Source: Perca fluviatilis (lineage: Eukaryota; Chordata; Actinopteri; Perciformes; Percidae). Taken from it: a stretch of 64,000 nucleotides of DNA. The stretch spans positions 24,344,745-24,408,744 of the forward strand of contig NC_053127.1 in the NCBI RefSeq assembly GCF_010015445.1. The letters run 5' to 3'. Of the stretch, positions 50,059-62,678 are shown one piece after another. The first letter of the stretch is position 1, and each line of letters opens with the position of its first letter. The notes below the pieces were generated by a model. The model was given only the letters and a program-made list of their open reading frames with translations. It was not told the origin of the DNA and ran no database searches. The translations under genes and the position numbers were made by a program.

Positions 50059-53000
50059 CGCTGTGGACTGCGTTTAGAGCGCCGAGATCTCCCTCTGTGC
50101 TGTCGCTGTGTGGGCGGCGGCACGTTGTGGCATTCGGAAGTCAAACGTGACGTCGAGTTCTGCTGCGGAAATGCCTGAAAGTGGAAAATTGCTTCTAGTG
50201 ACCCAACTGTTGATGTGAAGCAAGCACGTTCAGAAGAAGCCGGCCTGTACATCACCGGAGTGAAAACCAAGAACAGAGGCTGGAGGGTCGGAGGTGGTGG
50301 GCAGCGGGCCCTCATCGCCAGCCCACTTCACGCTCAGGCAACGGTCAAACTGCAACAAATGGATTATCAAAGCTATCAGGAAGACACCACGTTTACATGT
50401 GGAAGTATGTCATCGAAGAGAGTTTCCCTCTAAGTGTCTGTTTGCACTTTGGTACCTGCCCCTACCCAAAAGTAAAATATTTATTGCCTATAAATTAATG
50501 TTCTATTTTTCTCACTAATAATGGCTTACAGCTCGACACCCCTCTCCCCAGTGACATACAATCATCACACACAATCAGATTTTCAGCTCCAATAGTAAAT
50601 GGTTCATCTCATGAAGAGATTTTTGTACATGGGAAGTGTATTTCAGTTAGGGTTGGGGGAGGAGATTGTGTGCCGTTTTCACCATGGTGCGTCCATGGTG
50701 CGGTTTGATGGTTGTGTCTGATTACGGCTTTAAAAATCCAGCTCAGGTCCATTAGGATTACAAAGTGATATTTTCATAGGTCATAATTCATTATTTTCAG
50801 CATCAGATTCAAACAAATGACGTCTAGATTTTTAAAGGATGTTTTACAAATGTATGATTGCTTTTGGCAACCTTTACATCAGTAAGTCCAACCTCTTTTT
50901 GAACGCTTTCTATAATGATAGTAGCCAATAAGATTTGATTCAACTATTTACTAAAACCCTAAATCACTTCATGTTTATTTACTACATACTGTATATATAT
51001 ATTTGAAAAGAATATATTGGATTAAGAAACTAGTTTTATACACAAAGGTTGTAACTGATTTGTTTTGTTGATATGTTCAAACATTGACTTTGAAAGGTCA
51101 AGGCTGGTCTTAATGTCTTACCCCACCAGTTTTCCATACCAGAATACAACAGTGCTACAGAGGTTTAGGCTTGGTGATTTAAATAACTTTGGAAAACTGA
51201 GAAATGATTTGGGTGCTTTTGACTGCTACCTGGATATTTGTGAAAAATATTGCCCTGTTTATTCTGCATTCCTGTTTATTCTGGGCATTTGTTTCATTTG
51301 GTTTCGACCACCAGTCACTAAATGTACACTCTAATGACCAAATGAGCTCATTTATTGCTTCCTACTATGAATGTGATCTCATTTAAAAACCAAAAATACT
51401 GCCAGCAGATATAATTTCCCCTGAAAATATAGAAACCTCCAATGCATAATTGTGTAGAATATCACACAACCGAAAACATTGGAATTTCCCCTTGTGGGAT
51501 TAATAAAGTATAAATTATTATCATTATCAATACAGAAACACTGCATTTGACATTATTGCAACGTCGATTCTTCATACGTCTGAAAGTTGCTTGCAGAGTC
51601 AGTCCTGTCAGTATTTTCAAGATTTTATACTGCGCTTTTTGTATGACAATCTCTCGAGTCCATCACACTTTGAGAGACTCTTTGGTAAAGGAAATCTTGC
51701 TGCGATATGCTTAACTGCACTCCTATCTCATACAGTCACTTTGAATATGAAAGGTAAGCGGAAGTTAACATATTTTTCAAGTTGTAATGCTTTATTCTGC
51801 GTTCTTCGACAGCAGCGTTGTCAGATTGCAGCGCTGCGATAATGGTTAGATAACAGTTGTAACAGAAAGAGGATTGGAGTGTACTGGTGAAATCCGATTT
51901 GCACTCGAACGACGTCCAGGAAGAAACCACACTAAAAAACATGCATGCATCTCTCTTTGGTTAATGACAATCAGACATGCTTGTCACCGTATACGGAAAC
52001 TGACTTCATCGTTTAATGTGTTCCTGGATTACATATTTGTTTTCAGCTCAGCAGGAGAAACAAGTTTCTGGTGACTCAGTGTTTCCTGAAAGTCTCACCC
52101 TGGAACCTGTGCTCCACTTTATAATAAGCAGTCTTTTATGCTCAATATGACAGTTGGGTCTCAGCTCACATTGAAGTTAGCGGTGTCATAGTCCCTTTCA
52201 AAACTGGTGCTGTTCATAGTGGACGACAGGACTCAACTGTCAAGATCAAGATCACTCTTAACATGTACATTCAGTGCCGATTTACACTTTCCTATGTGCA
52301 ATGTCAATTTAAAAAAAGAAGAAGAATGTTAATTTATACTGTTTTAAATGTTTCACAACAGATGTGCAATGTATATAGAGGTGTATAATAAGCCATTGTA
52401 CCATGTACATTATATGGAAGTATTTTTTTAAAGAAAATGTCCAAACATTCCTCCAACCGTTGATATCAGCAGTATCTTTTCTTTTTTAAAGTTTTAGATT
52501 TGTCCATTGGGAATGTGGTGCAGAGTGGTAGTTTTCCCAAACATGACAACAAAACACAGAAACTGTGGAGGAAAGGGTCACATGTTCACCGTGATCACGA
52601 AAAAAGATTAAATGAAGAATCGGAAATCCTTACGTTCTCATGAAGCGGAATGTCAGACACTTTAAGAGTTCACATCAGGGTGCAGGAACGGCTGTCCACC
52701 TGTGTGGTCTTTAAAGCGTAGTTCAGCCAAAAATGACTGAAGTTAAACTGCGAAAAGTAATTTTCCTTTTTTTTTTTTTCAGTTCACTAGGTTTTAGTTT
52801 AGCTTTTATAAGTGCAATTGTATATCATCAAAATCTGTGTTTCTGACAGCTGAGGGAAATGTCAGCCTCCCTTTATGTATGTCTATACATGTACATGTGG
52901 TACAGCAGCAGTAAAGTGACAGCCCATACAAGGTCAGCTCAGCCAGGAACTCAGAGGAGCCATAGATGACCTGATGTTTTTACTTTCCTTTATTCCTCAA

Positions 53001-54020
53001 TTTTATTTTGATTACAGAAAGAAATCTAAAAGACTTTTTGAGAGTTTTGAAAACTCATTTTTAACCCTTCAGTCAATCCCAGTGAAATTTCCCCTTGATG
53101 TTGTTTTTCATCATTCAGAGTAGATTTATACAAATACAAAATAACTGTTATACTGTTATTTGCCTTGCAAAGGTGGCCGAGCTAAATTGTGCTAATTAAA
53201 CTCTACTCTTAATGAATCATGTTGATATTTAGATAATGCATTGTGCTCCAGATATGGCTTAAAGCCCTAAATTATTTTGCTTTGGACAAATCACCCAGTC
53301 TGCGCCACGTTTGGATGCAAGATGATTTTTATTTATTTTTTAGGTGTGTATTGCTTCACAGACGTTATTCTAAATAATCCATCCGCTCTGTTGGTACTGT
53401 TTTTTCTTCGTATTCTCCCCGTACTTTTTTTTTTTTCTTCTTCTTCAACTTTGAGAGTGCTTTTCTTCTTCATGGGGTTTTTCATTGAGCGTCATTGTTT
53501 TTGATGGCATGTAATTTTAATCACATTTAACTTGTACTTTCTGATTTGTAAAATAGTGACTGACACCTTAAATGTACATGAACAAAACAAACCTGGTGCA
53601 CAGCCATTTCTGCAGTTTCAGTGCAGAAACAAATATTGAATATATTGTATAATAGAATGTAAAAAAAGAAGTTTAGACTATATATATATATATATATATG
53701 TTTATTTTCTATGTCTAATAGATTACATATGTATGTTACATGATTTTAAAATTAAAGTTATTTTGTAACATAATGAAGTGTCTTATTAGAGGAAGTAAGG
53801 CTTTTGTTTGTGTTTTAATTTGGTGTTGCACAGTCACTTGTATGGCTTGTTCTCTTTCTGTATTTACCATCAAAATAAGCTTTAAAAAATATCGTTATTG
53901 TTTTAAAAGAAATTAACAAATTAAAGTTTACATTCTAAAATATCTTGATATTAATTATGTTATATTGAATTATTTATAAATCAACCTGGATATTGTGAAA
54001 TATTTGAAAATAAATATTTT
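50059..54020 (+). other. npas2: npas2 3' UTR and candidate poly(A) signals
   Basis: An AT-rich noncoding stretch follows the stop codon. The best cleavage signal is ATTAAA at 53751-53756, followed by GT-rich sequence near 53800-53825. A second AATAAA lies at 54009-54014. An earlier AATAAA (51502-51507) sits inside a LINE-like repeat tail (about 51478-51516) and is less convincing. A UTR of 3.7-4.0 kb is plausible for this family but needs transcript evidence. No open frame here looks like a gene. Confidence 0.5.
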
Positions 54021-54124
54021 TAAACTTATGCATTGTTATTCTGAACAAACTGTTCTGAGCAAAAATGATTTATGTATGATACTGTGTGTTCTTAATGCAA
54101 AAAGCTGATTTTCACATCCGAAAG

Positions 54125-54320
54125 CCAGGCTAGTATTTTATTTATTTTTTTAAGATAATTTTTTGGGGGCTTTTCCCTTTATTTGAAAGTGGATAGATAT
54201 GAAAGGGGGAGAGAGATGGGGGATGACACGCAGCAAAGGGCAGCAGGTTGGATTCGAACCCTGCGCCGCTGCAAACGCTCTTACTGGGTGAGCTAGAGGC
54301 CGCCCTGATCCAGGCTAGTA
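54125..54320 (-). mobile_element. tRNA-derived SINE, minus strand, with 11-bp target duplication
   Basis: CCAGGCTAGTA flanks both sides (54125-54135 and 54310-54320). On the minus strand the head has TAGCTCACCCAGTAAGAGC (A box) and GGTTCGAATCC (a perfect B box), followed by CTGCCCTTTGCTGCGTGTCA and an A-rich tail. It sits between the npas2 poly(A) region and the radx stop codon. Confidence 0.88.
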
Positions 54321-54888
54321 ATAATCTATGAAAAAGATACAGAGGAAAATGGTCTGGCATCAATCAAATATTTTGCAACAAGTTTTTAACCCTTCTCTCA
54401 CACAGCAGAGGGAATCCCAGATGAGCCACTGTCCCACCTCCCTGGGATATGACTTTCACAGTGAGTCATTAGATGGCAGCCATCCAAAATACCATTCGCT
54501 TCTCAAAATTCTACAGTGACGATTTGCTGGTTAGGAGTTAAAACTTGCAGTGTGTAGGAAGCAGACACCTTATTTGCAGCCAAAGCAGCGGCATCTGTCA
54601 GTCACAGTAAATACACAGTTGAATTCTGATGGTGATACAAACTTATGTATTTCAGTATTTTAAATCGATTGCATTAACAATTTCCTCTCTTTGATAGCAT
54701 TATTTAAAGAACTATGTGACATTTACTGTACATGTGTAGCAGGTTATCAGAGAATTTACAAGTATCAAATTGAGCTTAGGTCTAAAACCTTTGCTCTTAC
54801 TATCCAAAATAACTCTGGAATGACATGATTTGTGTATGCTGATAATAATTACAAGATATTCTCACAGGGCTGAACACTTCAGTTCCTC

Positions 54889-57800
54889 CTAGCTGAGAGA
54901 AACCTCGGTCACTCTGTACACCTTGCTGATCACGACTTCCATCTCGTCTCCACCCAGGTGGCAAAGGTCCAAGACGCACACGACATGTGTGTCCTCCAGC
55001 TCACTGGCAGTCACCAAGACCTCCTCTGCAAGACAAACATTTCCGCTGTCACAGTGATTCTTAATTTGATGCCATGGATTAGTGATAAAAGACCTGGTCC
55101 CAGGTCTGTTGGAAAAGCATGTGTCAAGGCCAAACTGAATGTGGTCCTCCCCTCCGCCAGTGTGGTGGCTACCTGGCTCGGGAAGTGTTGATTCGCTGTG
55201 GCTGGCGGCGTCACTGAGCGGACAGAGGAAGCCTGACGAAAGGCAGGACAGCATTGTGTTGCCATGGGGATCCTGAGGAAGGCCTACAGCCCTGGGCTCA
55301 TCTGAGCTCACGACAGGCAAATATGCAGCGTCAACGGCTATCTGCTTGTTTATGCCTGTGAAAAATTCAAAACAAAGAAGATGTGGCGCATCATTCCCCC
55401 TTTGCTCTCCCCTTTCATGTCTTCATCTGTCCTGTGGAATTAAAGGCCTAAAATGACCTAAAAAAATAATCTTAAAAAAGATGCTTTTTGTTTTTAGGTA
55501 ATTTTGGTCATCTTTTAGGATGTTGGTTTTCAGCCCTAAGTGCAGTTAGTTAGTTAGTCTGAAGGCGGACCATAGGAATTTAGTGCTATATTCACAAGGT
55601 AACAGACAAGGTATATGCTGCTGTCTGAAGACAACGCCATGTTTAACTACACAACTTGGTGAAAACTGAATAGAAGACAGGATAAAAGTTTAATGAAGTA
55701 GATCCACCTTAATAATACATAGTTCTATGAATTTTGGTGTTTTCTAAATGTGACTCAGACCTCGGAGTGTGCAAATTCCGCTGAAATCAGGTCTCAACCT
55801 CAAAGGGACTCATTGATAACAACATAAAGGTCAGTTAGCTAGGTCCACACCTATTCAGGAGCAACCGAATTAGACTATTTGTCCACTTGAGAGAGCTATT
55901 CATAAAGAAAGAGGAAACCACGGCCTACATCCTCTCAATAATTCAGACAGATTATTATTTAAGGAACAAGAGGGTGTTCACACTGCCCACAGGTTGGACA
56001 ACAGAGGCTGAAATGCTGAAATTAACTTGCGCATCACAGATCAGAGTAATTCTTACAATACAACTTTACCTAATATTGTTACTTGGTAGTATCCTGGACA
56101 AACCACAGGAGGGATGGTGTCGACGCTTTGCTCTGGCGTCCATCGCGTTGGCTGAAGGTTACTCTGCTGCAATAGGACGTTCTTTTCGTCAAAAGTGAAC
56201 CTCCGAGACACGCTGTCCGGGTACAGACCGCCTCGGCACAGATGTTCAGACACTTCTTGCTGTAGCCAACTGCTGCTTTTCCAAGATATTACATCAGAGT
56301 CTGGTGGAAACAAACATATTAGTGGGATAAGGGGCACCACGGTGAAGCTGTAGCTCAAGTGACGCACCTTGATTTAGATTTTGCAGTTCTCTGCGGCATT
56401 CTGCATCCTGAGCCTCCTCAGATCCAGAGTCACTCTCTTCTTCTTCCTGCTCTTGTCCTTCCTCTGCATTGTTATGTCTCCTGTAGGAGCAGAAACAAAT
56501 GAGCTCAGAATGATTGAAGTGGATTACTGATGAATACTGCCAACTCGATCTTCAGTACCTTTTTGCTGACACGCTACCAAGATTCAAGGAGGACTCCGTG
56601 GCTATTCTGGAAAACAGAGATATTTTTCATTTCATTACTGGATTAAAAGTCTCCTGTATATATGCTCCTTGTAGCTAAAAAAAAAAAAAAGTACAATTTT
56701 ATTGATTCACTATAAAGCTCACAAATCGGTACCTCGTTTGAATTCTTCGTTTCCTTCCGCTTGCTGAGATTTTCTCAGCAGAAGCAGATGTTAAACTGGC
56801 CGCCAAAGTCTGCTCAGCTGTTGACGGATGATTATGGGCGTCTGGTACAGCTCGTTTACACGCATCAGCAGAAACATCTGGAAGCTGCAGGAAAATCAGT
56901 TGACTCATATTTTGTTTTAATGGTCACTACTCTTGGGAAGATGCTTCGAAATAAGGTCTATTACCTCTTTCTCTTGTGTTCCTCGAGAATCTGTGGTCTT
57001 TGGCCCTTTCATGTACCGCACTGCCGTGATCTGTCCTTGAATTGCAACTTTTTTGTGTTCCCTATATTGCAGGGTCTCAAACTCCTTCTTCAAGTCAGCC
57101 GCAGCAACCAGAGGAGCCTGAGCTAAAGATCGGACAGAAAGGTTTTAAAATAACAAAAGTCTGTGGGAATGAAAGATTTTAGATGAAGGGTATACTGTAC
57201 TCGTCTTATAAACTGATACATAAATTGCCTTCTTGTGGGCAGCTTGAAAAAAAAATTGCTTTTGAAAATTCAAATAACATGTATAAAGATGAACTCCCTG
57301 CAACCTAGCATTACGACACAGATAGAGCAGGTGTACAGTGAAAATGATTTATCTGGACAGTACACTGCGCTCCATCTTGTGGAAGAACTGCAGGCAAATA
57401 ATGACCCAGATTTTATTTGATTCCTGCCAACCACAAGAGGATCAAGTTCAGTACTGAAGTTCATAATTTCCGGAACCTAAAATCTTTTATTCTGAGGCTG
57501 ATCAGTGCATTCTGAAATAAAACTGTGGTACACTGCGAGGCCGAAAAAACCAAAGCATGTTCTAAAAACTAGAACTTCAAAAAATAAATAAAACCATTTT
57601 GGGTTTTTCACTTCACCTGAGGCATCTGCCATTGACTGGGTAAATTTATGTGGGGGAGGAGGGTAGCAATAATAGCCACCAACAGCTGTCTTTTGGAGGA
57701 CAACGTTGTCCTTCAGAGTTTTGGTCCACTGGATGAAGCTCTTCACTCTGGGGTCACTCACATATGGCTGACCTTTGTGGTAGCCTAATGTGGAGACAAT

Positions 57801-57979
57801 AATAAGATAATACAGTGACCAATACCGTCACCACATGTACTGTATGTACTTCATCAGGTACTTGTTGTTACAGCTGTGCTGACCTGTGATGAACGTCTCT
57901 GTCTCGCAGCTGCTTGTGAGGTAGGGCAACGAGCCTTCCACTTGACAAACTCTCATCTGAGTGCACACCAGGTAGGTCA
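54889..57979 (-). CDS. radx: radx exons 7-15: C-terminal half
   Basis: Coding exons in transcript order are 57884-57979, 57617-57784, 56965-57122, 56733-56884, 56559-56606, 56368-56480, 56070-56300, 55173-55355 and 54889-55025, residues about 422-850. Conserved parts are [50 protein letters not shown] and YYQVTIL followed by [15 protein letters not shown]. Exon 11 is a 48-base microexon. Exons 10-12 encode a poorly conserved acidic stretch ([20 protein letters not shown]), matching the disordered middle of the human protein. Intron 13 (55356-56069) contains a SINE tail. Confidence 0.9.
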
Positions 57980-60599
57980 CTGTGGAAGAGAGGATGAGGA
58001 ACAAAACTGAGTGACTGACAAACTAAGTGAAAAATGCTAACATGTGTGGCAGCGGAGCCATCAGATAGGACAGTTGACTTACTTGGGCATATACGACTGA
58101 AGACTTCTGGTTGGGAAGAGGAAAAAACCTCCAGGATAAAAGGACGGTCAGATGTTCCATCCACCGCGTGGATCCAGCGATACGTCCAGTATTTTTCTGG
58201 ACCTAAAAGGCGAACATATCACAAATAACTGAATTCAATTTTACAAGGAAATTCAGCAGCTGTACTTTGGTTTAATTTTTTATTTTATTTTTACTCCAGT
58301 TTATAGAATAGGAACATTTCTTACCCGTGTTCCCTTTACTCTTGACTCTTTCAATACGACCAACAAATGTCACCAAACCAATGACATCACATGCAGAGTT
58401 GTTGGATACATTTTCCAACTCTGAGCTGTTAGATACACACATAACAAAGCAGTTTCTTTTAACAAAACTGAAATCAGTTAATATGTGTTTTTGTATTTGT
58501 AGAAACTAAAGCAGTAACTAATAGCATAGCGCGCCCACCTCAAGAACTAGATGAAGATAGGCAAATGTGAAACTTTGGATGCCAATTCATTACCTGGTGG
58601 TGAACTGGTAGGAAACCTCAGGCAATCCCCACTGAGGCAGTACACTCTTTGGTGAAACCACAGTGACTACTGAAGTAGGGTTGCGAGGGTTCAGGCAGAT
58701 TTCTTTGAAAAATACATAATGAAGAGATTACGTTTAAGCTAAGGGTATACTGTGGCTCCCCAGCACTTTCAGGCAACCCAAATATAATTCTTTACATACC
58801 TACAGAGTTAAAGGTCTTCATTCTGTGATGGTCCATTTGCGGGTGTGAGCGGTTTGAATAACTCTGCTTCAAGGTGTAATTTTGGATGTACAACACGGTG
58901 CCTACGTTCAGTCTCTGGTAAAACTCTGGACAAAGTTCGTTCCAAAGCACAAGGGACATTGTCCCACTCTGGTCAGCAACTTCAAAGTATGCCTGAAATA
59001 TGACAAAAGCATGAGGTGAAAAACAAGAAGACTACACTCGGTCACAACAAATGTGAGATCTTGTTACTGAGTCTCCAAATTCTTGGGAAGTTCAAACTCA
59101 CCTGGTAGGGGTAATCAATCTTAAGCCCAAACTTCCCATAATACCGTAATCTGGATTTGTGTAGTATCCTCACTAGGAGAGGGAGAGGTGTCCATGTCTT
59201 TCTAAAGCATGACTCCAGACTACAAAGAAGAGTAATCTTGGACACTGTTGTGAAAGAAAAAAAAAAAAAAAAAAAGACATTGCAGACAACACATCTTTAG
59301 GATTTTCACTGCAATTTAGTGGTCAAAGGTCATGCAAAATAAATCTTAAATAGATGTTTTAAGAAGAAGCGTTAGAGTGACTGGATAGCACATATATTCA
59401 AGTCAACAACTGTATTCATGTACAGTTTAGACTGTTAATTGTGCAACTAGTCCATGTGGAAGAAAATGACAACAGGCAACAATGAAGTCACTTATCCAGC
59501 AAAAAAACAACACTATCTAGTTTCAGATTCACAAATTTGAGGATTTGCTGCCTTTTTATGTTTTACATCATTATATAAATGTATTAGTTTTTGTGACTGT
59601 TGATCAGACAAAGCTTGTTGTAATTTGCCGTGATCGGTTTCCTCCAGCCATGAAGCTGAAGTGCCAAGTAAGTAAACTTTACTTATCAAGCACCTTTCAA
59701 ACCTATGGTAACAAGGTGCTGTGCAGTCAGCCAAGTAGTAAGGTCCACCTGTGGTGTAAATGTAAGCCATGGAATAAGTTGCCTCTTACACTGCCTGCTT
59801 TCAAATCCTGTCTTAAAACTTTTTTTATAGAATAGATGCCTTTCTATATTATTGTCATTTTGTAAAACTGTTGTCTTTTTTTCTGATTGTACAGCATTTT
59901 GGTCAACTGTTGTTGTTTTTAAAATGTGCTTTATAAATCAATTTGGATTGGACGTAAATAGATCAGTGTGTGACAGAGGGATCATCAGAGTATCTCACCG
60001 TCCAGCACTGTGTCAGACGAGGGAGACCCCGAGTTCCAGATGTCTCCCTCTGGGTCTTCGTTGTTCCACAGAGACAGGTAATGTTTGCGGCTCACCTGAA
60101 GGGGAACATCGCTTTGAAGCACCACACTCCTCTCCATGCCATGCTTGACCAGCATGGGCAGTGAACTGATATCCTTTATACGGGGCAGGAGAGCAGACCT
60201 CCGTACACCACACCGGAGCTTTTCGATGCAAATGTAACCGTGTCCCAGTCTCCTCTCGTTGTAAACAAAAGAGCACTGCGTGATGTTGATGTCATTCCCA
60301 GTCCTCAGGGTGTTTGTGTGCACCAGGTGATTTAAACTAGGGTGAACAAAGCATTTGGCTCGCCAGACTCCGTCAGTGACGGTAACGTCGTAGCTGTAGC
60401 TGTCGAGCTGCTGCCCCTCGGTTTGCTCAGATAAGTACCGCTGAAGTGCAATTACAGCAACAGGAGCCGCTGCCGCCTCCTCCTCCTCAGTGTTTACTTT
60501 CAGACGCTGTATGGAGGATAACCGCTCCAACGTCCTCTGGAGGAAAGACGCTTGAGAAAGACCAGTGACCACCGAAGAACAGGACGAGTTATCCTCCAT
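54889..60599 (-). CDS. radx: radx (CXorf57-like), RPA1-related single-stranded DNA-binding protein
   Basis: RADX binds single-stranded DNA through RPA1-like OB folds at replication forks and limits RAD51 accumulation (family knowledge). Fifteen GT-AG exons join into 2553 bases, 850 residues plus TAG (reverse complement of 54889-54891), against about 855 in human. Landmarks, in order, are [108 protein letters not shown] and the C-terminal [20 protein letters not shown], each with a clear human RADX counterpart. The start (reverse complement of 60597-60599) opens [11 protein letters not shown]. The gene converges on npas2. No canonical poly(A) signal is evident just past the stop. Confidence 0.93.
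55381..55495 (+). mobile_element. SINE 3' fragment in radx intron 13
   Basis: CCCCTTTCATGTCTTCATCT, CTGTCCTGTGGAATTAAAGG and CCTAAAATGACCTAAAAAAA match the tail of the SINE at 47517-47714. The head is missing. Confidence 0.65.
58083..60599 (-). CDS. radx: radx exons 1-6: OB-fold region
   Basis: Coding exons in transcript order are 59999-60599, 59102-59244, 58800-58992, 58594-58702, 58325-58425 and 58083-58202, residues 1 to about 422. Exon 1 is large and carries the first OB-like segment, from [11 protein letters not shown] to [10 protein letters not shown]. Exons 2-3 ([16 protein letters not shown], then [20 protein letters not shown]) form the second, and exons 5-6 ([30 protein letters not shown]) the third. 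In human RADX, OB folds of this region mediate DNA binding. Intron 1 (59245-59998) holds a poly-A run near 59257 and a degraded repeat at about 59660-59730. Confidence 0.92.
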
Positions 60600-61140
60600 T
60601 ATGGACAGGTAACCTTACGTCAACTAGCTAGTTAACTGTTATAACCTGTCAGATAGCCATTAACGTTATGTCGCTGGAGTCATCAACTGATCTCATGTTA
60701 GCTTATTGGCTAACTTCTTCCTGGCAGTATTAGCAGCAATGTCACAACGTTCCACGCGTTTAGGTTTAAACTTAACGCTGCGCAGACAAACTAGTGGTAT
60801 GTGAATGAGTAGACTTATCTTAATACAGCTGGTTTAATATACACGACTAGCTACTAACATTTCTCGGTGAGGGACACCTCGCCAACGACTTTAACGTTGG
60901 TTGACGTTACAAACAACAACGCGGGTGCTGTTTGATTGCGTCACTATACACCAAAAAGTGCGCAAGTTAACATACTTGATTCATAAGCCTAGCGTTACCT
61001 TGCCTTATACTTTAGTCTGACCTAAAAACTATCCGGTTAATGCATAAACGGTGTGTCCATGGGCTAATGTAAACAGGAAACTCCTATTTTGAAATTTCGC
61101 GCTGAGCTTGTATGGCTGAGCTGGACCTGACGTCATTAAC
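60600..61140 (-). promoter_or_regulatory. radx: radx upstream region with E2F-like and CRE motifs
   Basis: Upstream of the radx ATG, TTTCGCGC (E2F type) lies at 61095-61102 and a full TGACGTCA (CRE) at 61128-61135, about 500 bp from the start codon. Further CpG-containing TAACGTT-type motifs lie between 60660 and 60910. An E2F-type site would suit a replication gene, but the transcription start is unknown and both motifs are short. Confidence 0.35.
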
Positions 61141-61848
61141 GCGACGAGTAGACGAGTGGATTGTAAATGAAAAAAAAGGATTGTCTGATCGAGCCATGTA
61201 TAATCCGGTATAATCATTAGAGACGGTTTAGTTATAGAGAATCTTTGGTATAATCATACATTCATGATGTATAATAAGACATAGACAGTCATAAAATGTC
61301 AACTTTTCAAACAGGATATCACAAAATGTAATTAGTAAATTGTTAGGATGTGTTATAGCATTCATGTTCCCTCCCCAAACGCAGATTCCTCTTGATTGTG
61401 GTGTCCCATTTCTTCTCAATAAATGTGATGGGTGAATTACCAAATAATTTGCTGAGCATATGGTTTCCAGGGAATGAGTTGTATGATTATTACCTTTCCT
61501 TTAGCGCCACCCTCAGGGCAACATGTAGATACTAACCCCATTCTCCCACATTTCCCCAACATTTCCCCAGCATTTCTCTCTCCTCTTCATCCAGGACATC
61601 GTCCAGAGGCGATGTGCATGCAGAGGCTCTCCGTAGGCTACAACCTGAATGACTCCTCCCACAGACTGTTTGCCCCTCTGCAATTAAGCAGAAGATTTCA
61701 CATCACCAGGACCAGCTCTGCGAGGTTCTGCAACAGTAGCCTACTTTTACAGATGAAACATTTGAAATGCAGAACTACTTTTAATAGAAGATATTTTTTT
61801 ACATTGTGGAATTAATACTTTTATGTTCTTCAACAACTAGTATTCCGT

Positions 61849-62031
61849 AATGTAACCAGGGTTTAAAATTAACTTTTTCGTCCACCAGCCAAATGGCTAG
61901 TAAATGCTCAAATTATACCAGCCACTCAGTAGAGTACCATTGCTTTTTTTTGGCTGGTGAGTGAAGCAAATCTGCCAGCCACTTGCATATTTTACCAGCA
62001 TTTGGCTGGTAGATGGAACCCTGAATGTAAC
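61849..62031. mobile_element. Small hAT-like MITE with perfect 8-bp duplication
   Basis: AATGTAAC occurs directly at 61849-61856 and 62024-62031. The element between starts CAGGGTT and ends AACCCTG (167 bp) and contains repeated CAGCCAAATGGCT- and TTTGGCTGGT-type motifs in opposite orientations. A CAGGG terminus with an 8-bp duplication is typical of hAT. Confidence 0.86.
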
Positions 62032-62541
62032 TAGTATATGCAAATGTTTAGTAAATGCAAACTACTACATGCAAAACTCAAATGTTAGTGTTTTTGTTTA
62101 TTACACAATATACCTTTCAAACTATTACAGCAGGTGTTCTTGATGACAGCTGGAGGAGCAGTAACATCAAATAGACATAGACAGTAGAATAAAGTGAATT
62201 TATTGCTACAATAAATCTATCTAATCAGTGTATACAGTATTCAATGTTATTAGTGTGTGTGTATGTATATATATATATATATATATATGGAGGATTGTGA
62301 CAGTGTACAGTTGGTTAATGTTGCCAAACATCTTTAGTGGTATCACAGTGTCAAATAACTTGTGTTCCTTCAGTCTCTGGAAGTTCAATGACATCACAAA
62401 ACATCATAGACTTCGGACTGGTTTCCTCAAACCAGAATATATTCCTAAACCTATGCAGCTTTGTGGCAGAAAGGGCTTCCAAGGCTAACTTATCATAACA
62501 GCAGATATCACCAACAAAATCCAATAATTTAAATAGTCCGA

Positions 62542-62678
<137 letters not shown>

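Noticed and set aside
61474..61815. 113-codon open frame right of radx, preceded by a pyrimidine-rich AG
   Set aside because: Composition and sequence match no known exon, and no partner exon in phase was found nearby.
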